DNA of 46,632 nucleotides from Geofilum rubicundum JCM 15548 (GCF_000974365.1 NZ_BAZW01000031.1:1-46632), one strand, 5' to 3'; shown: positions 25,812 through 35,812, counted from the stretch's first letter. The notes: generated by a model not told the origin, from the letters alone. Numbers and translations: made by a program.

Positions 25812-27362
25812 ATGAAAGCACTAAATAAGATAAATGCATTTGTTTTTCTGTTGTTTTTGGTTCTTGCCGGCACTGCCTGTGACGATCAATGGGAACAGCA
25901 CTACAGTGGCAATCAGGAAAAACTTCCGGATTTTAATTTGTATGAATACATTAATTCTCAGGCCGAGCTTAGTTATTTTGCCGAGATTTTGAAAACAGCC
26001 GGTTATGACACTGTGCTTGTTTCCGCCCAAAACTTTACGGTATGGGCGCCAGTCAATGCCAGTCTGGAAATGGTTGATCGACAGGATGTTGAACGTGCAA
26101 GGGTGATTGCACAAAATCATATTGCCCGGGGAAGCATTACCACCTCTCTGATTAGCTCCAGAATGGTGCGCTTGCTCAATGGTAAATACATTCCCCTGGA
26201 ACGGGGCGAAAATGCGGTCTTCTCTTTTGGAGGATCGGGTTTTACCAAGGGCAATATTAGAACCAACAATGGTCTGGTTCATGAAATTGAAAGCTATGTG
26301 GAATTTTTGCCCAACTTGTGGGAGTTTCTAGATAGGGGAAATGATCTGGATTCGCTGAGGGAGTATTTATACGGCCTAACCGAACAAGTATTTTCTCCTG
26401 TTCTCAGTTCTCAGATTGGTACCAATGAGGATGGGAATGCTGTTTATGACTCTGTTTTTGTTGAAAGCAACTTGTTTCTGGAATCCAGAGGAGAATTGAA
26501 TGTGGAAGACAGCGTTTATACCACCTTGTATTTGAAGAATTCAGCCTGGAATATGGCCTATGATAAGATTTCTCCCTACTTTACTGTTCCGGATGTTTTT
26601 GGTGGGGCTGAAAGAGGGGAGGCGTTGATGCGTCGTAGCATGATCTCCGACTTGGTTTTTAGAGGAAGATTTGAAGACCCGGGTGCCAGAGATTCACTTA
26701 TTTCTACCGGGGGCAACGTATTTTATTCCCCTGCCTATCTTTTCGCCGGCGCTGAACATGTTGCGTTAAGTAATGGAGATGGATACTTATTGAATGATTT
26801 TCCATTTGTGGATACCCTTACCTGGTTTAAAGAAATTAGGGTTGAAGCGGAATTTCCCACAGGCAGAACCAACCAGAACAATGAACTTTTCAACCGAAGT
26901 GGATTGGGCACCGGACTGGATGTTTCAAATGACCGGTATCTGTTACTGGAGCCTTCCGGAACAAGTAATTTTGCGCGTTCCAATGTCACATTTTCTATAC
27001 CGAATACCTTGTCAGCCAAATACCGGGTCTACGTTGTTTTTGTGCCTGCAACGGTGGAAGATCCCAACAACCTGACCCCTACCAAGACGAGTTTTCAATT
27101 AACGTATGTCAATACCACAACCGGAAGAACTCAACGTTTGCGGGTTACACCGGAAGACAATGAAACCAAGCCGGAAGGCCTGACCAAAATGTTTGTGACA
27201 GAGATTGATTTTCCTTTTGCCAATGTCTCTAATGAGGATTATCCCAATGTTGCAGTTAACTTACAGGTTACCAATGATGTGACTCTGGCAGAAGAAACCT
27301 CTGGTGCCTACAGTAGGACCATGCGAATTGACTGCGTTGTATTAGAACCCGTTATTGAATAG
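25812..27362 (+). CDS. FAS1-domain lipoprotein with C-terminal beta-rich domain
   Basis: A 516-residue lipoprotein, lipobox AGTAC (Cys23) followed by DDQWEQHY. One clear FAS1 domain about 40-165 (FTVWAPVNASLEMV; NNGLVHEIESYVEF). A second, degenerate FAS1 repeat seems to span about 170-320. The C-terminal ~180 residues are beta-rich (FSIPNTLSAKYRVYVVFVP; MRIDCVVLEPVIE) and resemble the tail of the preceding FAS1 lipoprotein in layout, though not strongly in sequence. It precedes susC-2 by 19 bases. Probable surface binding partner; no enzymatic motif seen. Confidence 0.75.
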   Translation: MKALNKINAFVFLLFLVLAGTACDDQWEQHYSGNQEKLPDFNLYEYINSQAELSYFAEILKTAGYDTVLVSAQNFTVWAPVNASLEMVDRQDVERARVIAQNHIARGSITTSLISSRMVRLLNGKYIPLERGENAVFSFGGSGFTKGNIRTNNGLVHEIESYVEFLPNLWEFLDRGNDLDSLREYLYGLTEQVFSPVLSSQIGTNEDGNAVYDSVFVESNLFLESRGELNVEDSVYTTLYLKNSAWNMAYDKISPYFTVPDVFGGAERGEALMRRSMISDLVFRGRFEDPGARDSLISTGGNVFYSPAYLFAGAEHVALSNGDGYLLNDFPFVDTLTWFKEIRVEAEFPTGRTNQNNELFNRSGLGTGLDVSNDRYLLLEPSGTSNFARSNVTFSIPNTLSAKYRVYVVFVPATVEDPNNLTPTKTSFQLTYVNTTTGRTQRLRVTPEDNETKPEGLTKMFVTEIDFPFANVSNEDYPNVAVNLQVTNDVTLAEETSGAYSRTMRIDCVVLEPVIE

Positions 27363-27381
27363 CATATATAATATATACAGG

Positions 27382-30300
27382 ATGATAATGACTAGAAATA
27401 ATAGACTTGTAAGAATTGCAATATCACTTTTTTCAGATAGGCAATTACTGCTGTTGTTGGCATTTGGTTTAATGCTCGTTCCCTTGTCTTTAAAAGGACA
27501 GAATTCCGGGGAGGCAGATTCGTTAACGTATATAAAAGTACTCGTAAAGGACGCCCATACAGGAGCGCCAATTTCTGCCGCCCAGGCACGAACGCTCAAT
27601 TTTCCTGCTGCCGGAACTACCAATGATGAAGGTGTTATGAATATTGGGGTGGTTTCCTTGAATGATGTATTGGAAGTGCGCGCCTACTTTTACGACCCGG
27701 CTGAGGTCCCTCTGAGGGGCAGGACGGAAGTGGAGGTTTCCTTATTTCCTGAATTTTTCTCCGATTTTGTTAGTGAGGAAGAAGGCCTTTTGGGGAAAAC
27801 CAGGGCATCACACAATATGCTGTCTTCAAGAAAATTGAAAGCCCATGATCCACTCATGGCCGTATCCGCCGATGCCTTGATTCAATCTTATGCCGGTGGT
27901 GAAATCCGTTCCATAAGTCGTTCAGGTACCAGCGGAATTGGAAATGCTATGTTTATCAGAGGGTTTAATTCTGTAAATATGAATTCTCAACCACTGATTG
28001 TTGTGGATGGTGTCATTCTGAATACTTTTTATAATGAGGCCTCCTTGCATCAGGGATATTTTGGCAACAAACTGGCAGATATTGATGTCAATGATATTGA
28101 GAGTATTAATTTACTAAAGGACGGATCAGGCCTATATGGCAGCAAGGGCGCCAATGGCGTTATTGATATTCGTACCAGGCGTGGAAAGAGCATGGTTACA
28201 AAAATTGAATTCAATGCTTTTGGGGGCGTAACACAGCGTTCCGGTTCTGATATACCCATGATGGATGGCGATGCCTATCGCATTTATACATCTGAATTAT
28301 TGGGAACCACCAATTTGTCAGCCTCTGATATTTCTGAGCTTCCCTTTTTGCAGGGCGATCCTTCAGCCATTGGTTATAACAGATATCACAACAATACGGA
28401 CTGGAACGATGAAGTTTATCGCAATGGCATTGTCCATGGTTATAATATTGGCGTTGACGGCGGAGATGAGCGGGCTCTCTATGCTTTCTCCATTGGTTAC
28501 ATGGGAGAAACAGGCGTGGTGAAAAATACCAATATGGAGCGTCTTTCTACCCGTTTTAATGCAGATTTTAACTTGTCAGATTACATTGATTTAGGTTTAA
28601 ATGTTGGTTTTAGTAATGTGGATCGGGATTTATTGGATGACGGTGTTAATTTTTATACTTCACCTACCTATTTGGCCCGAATTAAGTCGCCCTTTTTAAA
28701 TCCCTATACTTATACGACTGGGGGTACTGAAACTTCTATTTATGAGAACAGTGATATTTTTGGTATCAGTAACCCCACAGGGGTGATTGGCTTCGCGCTC
28801 AATACCAATAAACATTATCGTTTAAATGTAGGAATGCGACCTTCTTTTAAGTTGACACCAGAACTGACCTTAAGCACGCTGTTTGATTATAGTCTGGATA
28901 AAAACAAAGAAACCTACTATAGTCCTAAAGACGTGGTTGCTCTCCGCAAGATAGAAGGTTTTGGCATGTCGGAAAATGTTTTTCGAAGCCAGGTTATTCG
29001 CAATATTGCCATGTACGACGATACCCGTTTAGAATATAAGAAGATATTGGACGGCCGGCACAGAATAAATGGGGTGTTGGGATGGAGATACTTATTCAAT
29101 GATTACCGTTTAGAATATGGAGAAGGTCACAATTCAGGATCCAATCAGAAAAGAAACCTGATGAATGAACTTGAGTTCCGTCAGATTATTGGAGTAAACA
29201 GCAGCAGCAAATATATGTCCACCTACCTGAATGCCGATTACAGCCTGGATAACAAATACTTTTTATCCTTGGCTGCTGCAATGGACGGTTCTTCAAAGTT
29301 TGGTAAGGAAACCATTGGTGGTATTCAATTTTTGGATCGCAGTTGGGCCTTGTTTCCTTCTGTTAACGCCGGATGGTTGATTTCATCTGAATCTTTTATG
29401 GGAAACCGTTCCCTGCTTAACCATTTAAAGTTACGGTTGGGTTATAGCATTACCGGGAATGATGATATTGATCCTTATGCCAGTCACACCTACCTGACTT
29501 CTACCCGATACTTAGATCGTGCCAATGGACTGGTAATTGGAAATATGGGTAATGAGCAGGTGCAGTGGGAAACGACCTCCAAGATGAATGTGGGGCTGGA
29601 TGCCCAAGTGTTCAATAATCGGTTGGCGCTGAATGTTGATTTTTATCAGAACCAGACTAAAGACCTCTTGGCACTTCGGGCCTACCCCGAAGTTTTGGGG
29701 CAAGGGTTTTATTGGAACAACGAAGGAGAGTTGCAAAATACCGGGGTAGAGTTGGTCGCCAATTGGAAGATCTTGAACTTTAATCAATTTAAGTGGGAAC
29801 TGGGTGCCAGTGTAGGACATTATCAAAATGAGATTACTTCACTACCCGAAGGTCGCTTTATCACCTCTATTTTTGGCGCCGAAATTCTGACTTCCGAGGG
29901 TCAGGCAGCCGGTGTCTTTTACGGCTATAAAACCAACGGAGTTATTTCTTCTGAGGAAGAGGTAATGGCCAATCCAACCTATCGGATAGATGATGTGAGT
30001 GGTGCTTATTATTTGTTTACGCCCGGTGACGTTGCCTTTGTAGATCAGGTTGAGGATGGTGTTATTGATGAGAAGGACAAGCAGGTTATTGGTGATCCCA
30101 ATCCTGACTTTTACGGCTCTTTTTCTACCCGCATGGGTTTGGGGAATTTTACCTTAAGTGCGTTGTTTAATTTTTCCTATGGCAATGAAATTTATAACTA
30201 CTTGCGTTCCAATCTGGAGTCGGGTAAAGACTTTAGCAACCAGACAGTAACCATGTTGGATCGCTGGACGGCTGAAGGACAACCGGCTACGCAACCGAGA

Positions 30301-30591
30301 GCGGTCTTTGGTGACCCAATGGGCAATAGCCGGTTTTCGGATCGTTGGATTGAAGACGGCTCTTTCCTTCGGTTTAAAACTCTGACGTTGAGCTACAAGA
30401 TTCCTGTTAATACGCAGGCTTTTGAAGCGATTGAGATATGGGCTTCCGGCAACAATTTGTGGACCTTGACCGATTATCTGGGAACTGATCCTGAAGTAAG
30501 TGCCGGCAATGCCGTTCTTTATCAGGGAATCGACAGGGGTTTTCTTCCCGGTACCAAAAGTTTTGTGGTGGGAGTAAAGCTGAACCTCTAG
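27382..30591 (+). CDS. SusC-like TonB-dependent transporter 2, atypical N-terminus
   Basis: SusC/RagA-family porin of 1069 residues. Start set at ATG 27382 (MIMTRNNRLV; 27388 also possible), not the TTG at 27355 that overlaps the upstream gene. Seen: signal segment about 20-40 (LKGQ), a regulatory-like beta domain about 48-122 (IKVLVKDAHTGAPIS), plug about 155-270 (PLIVVDGVILNTF; GLYGSKGANGVIDIRTRRG), then the barrel ending KSFVVGVKLNL. The segment between regulatory domain and plug (FSDFVSEEEGLLGKTR) has no recognisable EVVVTG-type TonB box, unlike SusC-1. Followed by susD-2 after 44 bases. Confidence 0.92.
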   Translation: MIMTRNNRLVRIAISLFSDRQLLLLLAFGLMLVPLSLKGQNSGEADSLTYIKVLVKDAHTGAPISAAQARTLNFPAAGTTNDEGVMNIGVVSLNDVLEVRAYFYDPAEVPLRGRTEVEVSLFPEFFSDFVSEEEGLLGKTRASHNMLSSRKLKAHDPLMAVSADALIQSYAGGEIRSISRSGTSGIGNAMFIRGFNSVNMNSQPLIVVDGVILNTFYNEASLHQGYFGNKLADIDVNDIESINLLKDGSGLYGSKGANGVIDIRTRRGKSMVTKIEFNAFGGVTQRSGSDIPMMDGDAYRIYTSELLGTTNLSASDISELPFLQGDPSAIGYNRYHNNTDWNDEVYRNGIVHGYNIGVDGGDERALYAFSIGYMGETGVVKNTNMERLSTRFNADFNLSDYIDLGLNVGFSNVDRDLLDDGVNFYTSPTYLARIKSPFLNPYTYTTGGTETSIYENSDIFGISNPTGVIGFALNTNKHYRLNVGMRPSFKLTPELTLSTLFDYSLDKNKETYYSPKDVVALRKIEGFGMSENVFRSQVIRNIAMYDDTRLEYKKILDGRHRINGVLGWRYLFNDYRLEYGEGHNSGSNQKRNLMNELEFRQIIGVNSSSKYMSTYLNADYSLDNKYFLSLAAAMDGSSKFGKETIGGIQFLDRSWALFPSVNAGWLISSESFMGNRSLLNHLKLRLGYSITGNDDIDPYASHTYLTSTRYLDRANGLVIGNMGNEQVQWETTSKMNVGLDAQVFNNRLALNVDFYQNQTKDLLALRAYPEVLGQGFYWNNEGELQNTGVELVANWKILNFNQFKWELGASVGHYQNEITSLPEGRFITSIFGAEILTSEGQAAGVFYGYKTNGVISSEEEVMANPTYRIDDVSGAYYLFTPGDVAFVDQVEDGVIDEKDKQVIGDPNPDFYGSFSTRMGLGNFTLSALFNFSYGNEIYNYLRSNLESGKDFSNQTVTMLDRWTAEGQPATQPRAVFGDPMGNSRFSDRWIEDGSFLRFKTLTLSYKIPVNTQAFEAIEIWASGNNLWTLTDYLGTDPEVSAGNAVLYQGIDRGFLPGTKSFVVGVKLNL

Positions 30592-30635
30592 GTGTTTGAG
30601 GTTAATCAATGTACTAATCAATTAATTGGAAAGTA

Positions 30636-32306
30636 ATGAATTTATTCAGTAAAATATTTATCGGATTGATGGGAACAGGATTGTTGCTGAGTTCCTGTGA
30701 CAACGTTCTGGATGTTGATTACGATAATGTATTGTTGGAAAAGGATTATCAAATGGATTCTCCCAATGATACGATCTATTCCATGATGGGAATTTTGAGT
30801 GAGCTGGAAAGCCTTGGGGAGCGCTATGTGGTTTTAGGTGAATTGCGGGGCGACTTGCTCGAGATAACTGAGAATGCATCTACTTCACTCAAGGATATCT
30901 ACAATTTCAGCGTTCAGGCAGACAACCCTTATGCCAATGTTCGTGATTATTATGGCGTCATCAATCGTTGTAATTTTTTGATTCATAACATTGATACGGC
31001 CATTGTATCGCGGGGTCAAAAGGTGATGTACAAAGAATTTGCTGCTGCCAAAGCCATTCGGGCGTGGACTTATCTCCAATTAGCGCTTAATCATGGCCTG
31101 GTCAAGTATTATGAGCAGCCATTGACTTCCATACAGGATGCAGAAAAGGATATGGAGGAGCTGGGGCCGGATGCTTTGTTACCCAGATTGATCGCTGATC
31201 TGGAGCCAGTTAGGGATATTCCTCTGCCAGGTGAACTTCCTTTGGGGGATGATGTGGATGATTCCAGGCAATTGCTTTTTCCCGTTCAGTTTGTGTTGGG
31301 CGACTTATACCTGTACAACCAGGAATATGAAAAGGCTGCTCAGGCGTACTACGATCTGATGTGGAGTCAGGGGTATTTGTCGACCAGCATTTATCAGTCG
31401 GAGTGGAGTGTCACCAATGGTGAGTTTACGAGCTATTACCTTTATTGGACGAGTATTTTTAATGTTGGAGTTAGTCGGTCTGAGCATATTTCCCTCATTG
31501 GTGGTTCTTCTGAATTCGGAACGCCTTATAGGTTGGATAGTCTCTTCTTTCTCAACAGGGAAATAGCTCCTACGCAAGTGGCCGTAGAGAACTGGGCTGC
31601 CCAGGTTTATTTTCACAACTCCACAGTGGTCAAGGAAGGCGATTTGAGGGGAGAAAATGGTTCTTATTATTCTGCCGAAATGACCGCTATGTATTACAAT
31701 ATGTTTTTTGGATCAGATGCTCCTGAAAATACTGATCTGATTGCGGTACGTAAGCATAGGAATATGTATACCGATGAGTTCTGGGGTGTTCAGATTTACC
31801 GTATTGGACTACTTTACTTACGATATGCCGAAGCTGTGAATAGGGCCGGCAAGCCCAATTTGGCCTTTGCTGTTCTCAAAAATGGATTGACGGCCAATAC
31901 ACTGGCCAATGATGAAATTGTGCCCCTTCATGAAAAAACTCCTGCTCTGGCCCCATGGATGGATTTTACCGGTCCCCGCTTTAATATTTATGCGACCAGC
32001 AATAATATAGATGTGATTGGCATTCATGGGCGTGGCAATGGCAGCATTCATCTTTCAGAAGATTTCCGCATTCCTTCTTTACCTACGCTGCAGGACTCTA
32101 TCCTGTATGTGGAAGATAAAATTGTTGAGGAACTGGCTTTGGAGACTGCCTTTGAAGGGAATCGTTTCCACGATCTGATGCGGGTGGCCAAGCGACGCAA
32201 CAATCCTGGGTATTTGGCCGCTAAAGTGGCGGAAAAGCACGACAACAGAGCCGCCATTGAGGCTTTGCTGATGCAGGAAAGCAATTGGTATTTGCCCATT
32301 AAATAA
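30636..32306 (+). CDS. SusD/RagB-like surface glycan-binding lipoprotein 2
   Basis: A 556-residue SusD-family lipoprotein, lipobox LLLSSC (Cys21) then DNVLDVDYDN. Helical repeats include ELRGDLLEI, VINRCNFLIHNID and KAIRAWTYLQLALNHG; the C-terminal block is LALETAFEGNRFHDLMRVAKRR with SNWYLPI at the end, as usual for the family. It is divergent from SusD-1 (few shared stretches), so the two SusCD pairs probably handle different ligands. Last gene of the operon, closed by the terminator at 32369. Confidence 0.92.
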   Translation: MNLFSKIFIGLMGTGLLLSSCDNVLDVDYDNVLLEKDYQMDSPNDTIYSMMGILSELESLGERYVVLGELRGDLLEITENASTSLKDIYNFSVQADNPYANVRDYYGVINRCNFLIHNIDTAIVSRGQKVMYKEFAAAKAIRAWTYLQLALNHGLVKYYEQPLTSIQDAEKDMEELGPDALLPRLIADLEPVRDIPLPGELPLGDDVDDSRQLLFPVQFVLGDLYLYNQEYEKAAQAYYDLMWSQGYLSTSIYQSEWSVTNGEFTSYYLYWTSIFNVGVSRSEHISLIGGSSEFGTPYRLDSLFFLNREIAPTQVAVENWAAQVYFHNSTVVKEGDLRGENGSYYSAEMTAMYYNMFFGSDAPENTDLIAVRKHRNMYTDEFWGVQIYRIGLLYLRYAEAVNRAGKPNLAFAVLKNGLTANTLANDEIVPLHEKTPALAPWMDFTGPRFNIYATSNNIDVIGIHGRGNGSIHLSEDFRIPSLPTLQDSILYVEDKIVEELALETAFEGNRFHDLMRVAKRRNNPGYLAAKVAEKHDNRAAIEALLMQESNWYLPIK

Positions 32307-32368
32307 TGCATAAGCGAAACCCCCGCTCTATTATTGAGCTGTGGTATTTGGTACTTAAAAATCAACTT

Positions 32369-32405
32369 AGGGGGGACTGCTCAAATGAGTAAATCCCCCC
32401 TTTTT
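32369..32405 (+). terminator. Rho-independent terminator of the FAS1-SusCD operon
   Basis: Inverted repeat AGGGGGGA (32369-32376) / TCCCCCCT (32394-32401) with an inner ACT/AGT pairing, followed by five Ts. It lies 62 bases after the susD-2 stop. Confidence 0.85.
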
Positions 32406-32659
32406 CTATTCGTTTTACGCTACAATTCTTAACGTACATCCATAAAACTAAATGCTTGTTTATCAAGCTTTGATTGTAAGTTTTTGAAATACAGCAGAGT
32501 GTGATTTAGTGATGTTTTTCGGGATCGATTTTTTTACATAAAATTACAATTATGTGTCAGGTTTTGCGGCCTTTTATGAAAGCGATTTGCTGCGCTATAT
32601 GGTATTTTTACAATCATAGTTAAAACACAAAGTTTTATTCATCTAAATAGTAATAGTTT
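32406..32659 (+). promoter_or_regulatory. Spacer between the SusCD operon terminator and the LamG/cadherin-like gene
   Basis: The whole spacer after susD-2 is 353 bases. Beyond the terminator it is A/T rich and holds a small palindrome ACATAA (32536-32541) / TTATGT (32550-32555) with an 8-base centre. A weak -7-like TATTTTTA lies at 32603-32610. A separate promoter for the gene at 32660 is likely because a strong terminator precedes it, but no clear -33 box is seen. No gene found here. Confidence 0.3.
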
Positions 32660-35600
32660 ATGAAAATGAAAAATTTACTCTTAAGAGGTTGGTATCTTCT
32701 GGCATTCTTTATGATGCTGGGCGTAACAACAGTAAACGGTCAGATTACAGACACAGCCAAAGTGATTGATCCGGCATTAACGGGTAAGCATCTGGTTCAT
32801 GCGGAAGTGACCTTTTTTGATGGGGATGAGAACGGACAGTATGATGCCATTTTCACCCTTTCTCAGGACACTGTGAGGGCTTGGGCCGACTATGTAACAA
32901 CCGTTGCTTTTTATCACACAGGCATTGCGGTTAAGAATGGTTTCACGGGCAGTCTTGTTTATACCAATCAATTGATTCCGGTTCCCGGGCAGCCTTATGA
33001 TATTTGGATGGCGGTGGATATTCCGAATGGGGTTTATACTACCTGGGTGCAAACTGAAGGCATGGAGGCGCCATTAATGATTTTTAAAGATGCCGGTTTT
33101 AATCATTCCAATTTTACAGAACTTAATTTGTGGTCGGCCATTCACAATGGCAGTGGCCAGGATGATTATTTGACGGTACAGAATTTTGAATTGACCACCA
33201 ATTCAGATCCTTCTTTGGCCAGTTTAAGTGCCAATGTGGGCGTGATGTCGCCTGAGTTCAATCCCATGGAGCAGGCGTATGAATTGGCTGTTCCTTATGG
33301 AACTACCGCTATTACTGTTGATGCGTTGGCTAACGGTTTGGGTGCCACTGTTGAAATTTTTGACGGACTCGGAGAGCTGGTAGGTGACGATGGGGTGGTT
33401 GCTTTTGCTGGGGATGGTATTTCTCTGGAAATTCAGGTAAAAGCTTTTGATGGTACTTCTGCTTCTTATTATCTGGATATTTTTGTGGATGATGGTAGCT
33501 CTGAAGCGACATTGTCTGACCTCACCCCAAGTATTGGCACCCTTTCGCCTGCCTTTAGTCAGGCCGTAGAAAGCTATACGCTTACCGTACCGATGGGTGT
33601 AACATCGGTGACCCTTGCCGGCACGCCGACTTACCCACAGGCCACTGTTAGTGGTGATGGTGCCATAGCTCTAACCGGTGGTGCTGGTACTGCAAGTGTT
33701 GCTGTTCAGTCATTTGACGGTTCTGCCAACAAGACATATACGGTGAATGTGGTGGAGGCCGATGGTCTTAACTATGCCATACAAATGGCCGGAGTTGATG
33801 GGGCCACCAGTCACATTGATATTTCCGGTCTTGACCTTAAAACTTTGCCTTATACCGTTGAAATGTGGATTAAGCCTGAAGGCGCGCAAACCAATAATGC
33901 AGGTCTTTTTTACAGTCGTACCGGTGATGATAATGCCGGTGCAGCTTATGCTTCGGGATGGCAGGGGTCTGGCAAACTGAGGTTTATGACCAATATTGCC
34001 AGTAACGATTATGGAACGGTTACAGATGTTACGGCAGCTACGGATGTATGGCATCACGTAGCGGTTGTTCTGACTGAAAAAACCAGCACAATTTATTTAA
34101 ATGGAACTCCTTATACCCGTGAGATAGAAAGTCCCGCTTTCGATTATTCTGTAGGGAAATTGTATCTTGGATGGGACACGGGGGCAGCTAATCGTGCCTT
34201 TAAAGGAGCGATTGATGAAGTCCGCGTATGGAATGATTCCTTAAATGCTGAAACCATCATGAACAATCGCTATGAGGTTCTTACTGGCGCAGAGGCAGGA
34301 CTGATTGGCTATTGGAATTTCGATTTGAATAATGAACATGGCGTTTATGACTGGACCGGTGGTGTGAACGGTGTCATTACCGGTGGTACTATTGTGGAAT
34401 CTTTCCCACGGGCCAATTTGAATCTGACCTCGCTGACTGTGGATCAGGGCAATTTATTCCCAGGATTGCAGGCTTCTGTGACTGAATACACCGTTATTCT
34501 TCCGGTAGGAACGACTTCTTTTGTTTTGAGCGCTGAGGCTGAGTCCGCCTCTGCCACTATAACCGGTGCGGGAACCATTGATGTAACCGGAGAAAGAGGT
34601 TCTACAACATTTACAGTTACAGAGGGAGCCTATAGTCAGGAGTTTGTTGTTAACTATCAGGTTCAGACCGAACTGACTTTGAAGCACTCTTATACCTTTG
34701 CCGATGGAACGGCCAAAGATGTGGTGGGCCAGGCACATGGTACGCTCAATGGTGGTACCATTGTAGCCGGTGAATACATTGCGGCCGAAGAGGGTGAATT
34801 TATTTCGCTTCCGGGTGACCTAATTGCTATCAATACATATGCGTCTTTGACGATGGAGGTTTACTTTAAAGCCGGCGATGGTATAAATGGCGCAAATACC
34901 ATGATTTCCTGGTTCGGTAATACCCAAAACAATTATGGTATTGATGGCTTGTATCTCTCTCATAAGAGTCGCACGGCCATTAGTGCGGGCAATTACTCAT
35001 CGCCATGGAGTAATGAGGATGGGGTTAATTCCTTGGTTATGGATGATGGTCTTCCTCACTATATGGTGGCAACCCTTACCAATGATTCTATTTCTCTGTA
35101 TGTGGATGGTACCTATATTGGTAGTACGCTGTTGCGGGACCACAATAAGATTTATAACCTGAGTAACGAACTGGCCTATCTGTGTAAGAGTGGCTATTCA
35201 GGTGATGAAACATGGAATGGTTCTATTCTGGAATACAATATCTATTCCGGTGTAATGGATGGTGATATGGTGGCCCAGCGTTCTGTGGCCTTCCCAATTG
35301 AGGACGGTTCTGAAGATGCTACACTTCTTGATTTAATGTTGGATGGTGTGAGCATCGACGGATTTGCTTCTACAATAACAGATTACGTTGTTGAAGTGGC
35401 CGATGAAAACTATGAGCCATTTATTTCAGCAGAGGCCAAGCATGCCGGAGCTACGGCGACTGTTGTTCAGGCCAATGAAATACCTGGTACAGCCACTGTT
35501 GAGGTACTTGCTGCCGATGGTGAAACAACACTGACTTATACCATTGAATTTATCAGACCTACGACTTCTATTGGTGAGGCTAAGGAGGAAGCTGTGGTGG

Positions 35601-35812
35601 TTTATCCAACCATTACCAGCGGAGACTTTACCATTAAGACCAAAGGACAGGCAGGTATGGTGACTGTTTATGATATGACTGGCCGCGTGGTTATTAGTCA
35701 GCCGCTACAGTCTTCAGAAGATACCATCAGCCTGCAACGTGCTGGTATGTATATCCTGAAGGTGGATACGAAAGAGGGCGTAAACGTCTTTAAAGTAATT
35801 AAAAGAGATTAA
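32660..35812 (+). CDS. Multimodular LamG and cadherin-like beta-sandwich protein with T9SS tail
   Basis: A 1050-residue secreted protein. Signal peptide 1-28 (TTVNGQ). Modules in order: an unnamed N-terminal beta domain about 30-180 (YDAIFTLSQDTVRAWADY; LWSAIHNGSGQDDYL); cadherin-like beta-sandwich repeats about 185-277 and 283-366 (SPAFSQAVESYTLTVP); LamG about 370-555 (YTVEMWIKPEG; GAIDEVRVWNDSL); another beta-sandwich 587-668; LamG about 672-875; a fourth beta-sandwich about 886-965; T9SS C-terminal domain (VVYPTITSGDFTI, RAGMYILKV). No catalytic motif is seen, so a glycan-binding surface scaffold is inferred. Its first domain is shared with the BNR protein on the opposite strand. Confidence 0.82.
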   Translation: MKMKNLLLRGWYLLAFFMMLGVTTVNGQITDTAKVIDPALTGKHLVHAEVTFFDGDENGQYDAIFTLSQDTVRAWADYVTTVAFYHTGIAVKNGFTGSLVYTNQLIPVPGQPYDIWMAVDIPNGVYTTWVQTEGMEAPLMIFKDAGFNHSNFTELNLWSAIHNGSGQDDYLTVQNFELTTNSDPSLASLSANVGVMSPEFNPMEQAYELAVPYGTTAITVDALANGLGATVEIFDGLGELVGDDGVVAFAGDGISLEIQVKAFDGTSASYYLDIFVDDGSSEATLSDLTPSIGTLSPAFSQAVESYTLTVPMGVTSVTLAGTPTYPQATVSGDGAIALTGGAGTASVAVQSFDGSANKTYTVNVVEADGLNYAIQMAGVDGATSHIDISGLDLKTLPYTVEMWIKPEGAQTNNAGLFYSRTGDDNAGAAYASGWQGSGKLRFMTNIASNDYGTVTDVTAATDVWHHVAVVLTEKTSTIYLNGTPYTREIESPAFDYSVGKLYLGWDTGAANRAFKGAIDEVRVWNDSLNAETIMNNRYEVLTGAEAGLIGYWNFDLNNEHGVYDWTGGVNGVITGGTIVESFPRANLNLTSLTVDQGNLFPGLQASVTEYTVILPVGTTSFVLSAEAESASATITGAGTIDVTGERGSTTFTVTEGAYSQEFVVNYQVQTELTLKHSYTFADGTAKDVVGQAHGTLNGGTIVAGEYIAAEEGEFISLPGDLIAINTYASLTMEVYFKAGDGINGANTMISWFGNTQNNYGIDGLYLSHKSRTAISAGNYSSPWSNEDGVNSLVMDDGLPHYMVATLTNDSISLYVDGTYIGSTLLRDHNKIYNLSNELAYLCKSGYSGDETWNGSILEYNIYSGVMDGDMVAQRSVAFPIEDGSEDATLLDLMLDGVSIDGFASTITDYVVEVADENYEPFISAEAKHAGATATVVQANEIPGTATVEVLAADGETTLTYTIEFIRPTTSIGEAKEEAVVVYPTITSGDFTIKTKGQAGMVTVYDMTGRVVISQPLQSSEDTISLQRAGMYILKVDTKEGVNVFKVIKRD

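Noticed and set aside
27355-27381. TTG start of SusC-2 overlapping the FAS1 gene
   Set aside because: An ATG at 27382 directly precedes a normal signal peptide; the extra residues have no signal-peptide character.
16232-32306. Duplication of one SusCD pair by recombination
   Set aside because: SusC-1 and SusC-2, and SusD-1 and SusD-2, are too divergent to be a recent duplication.
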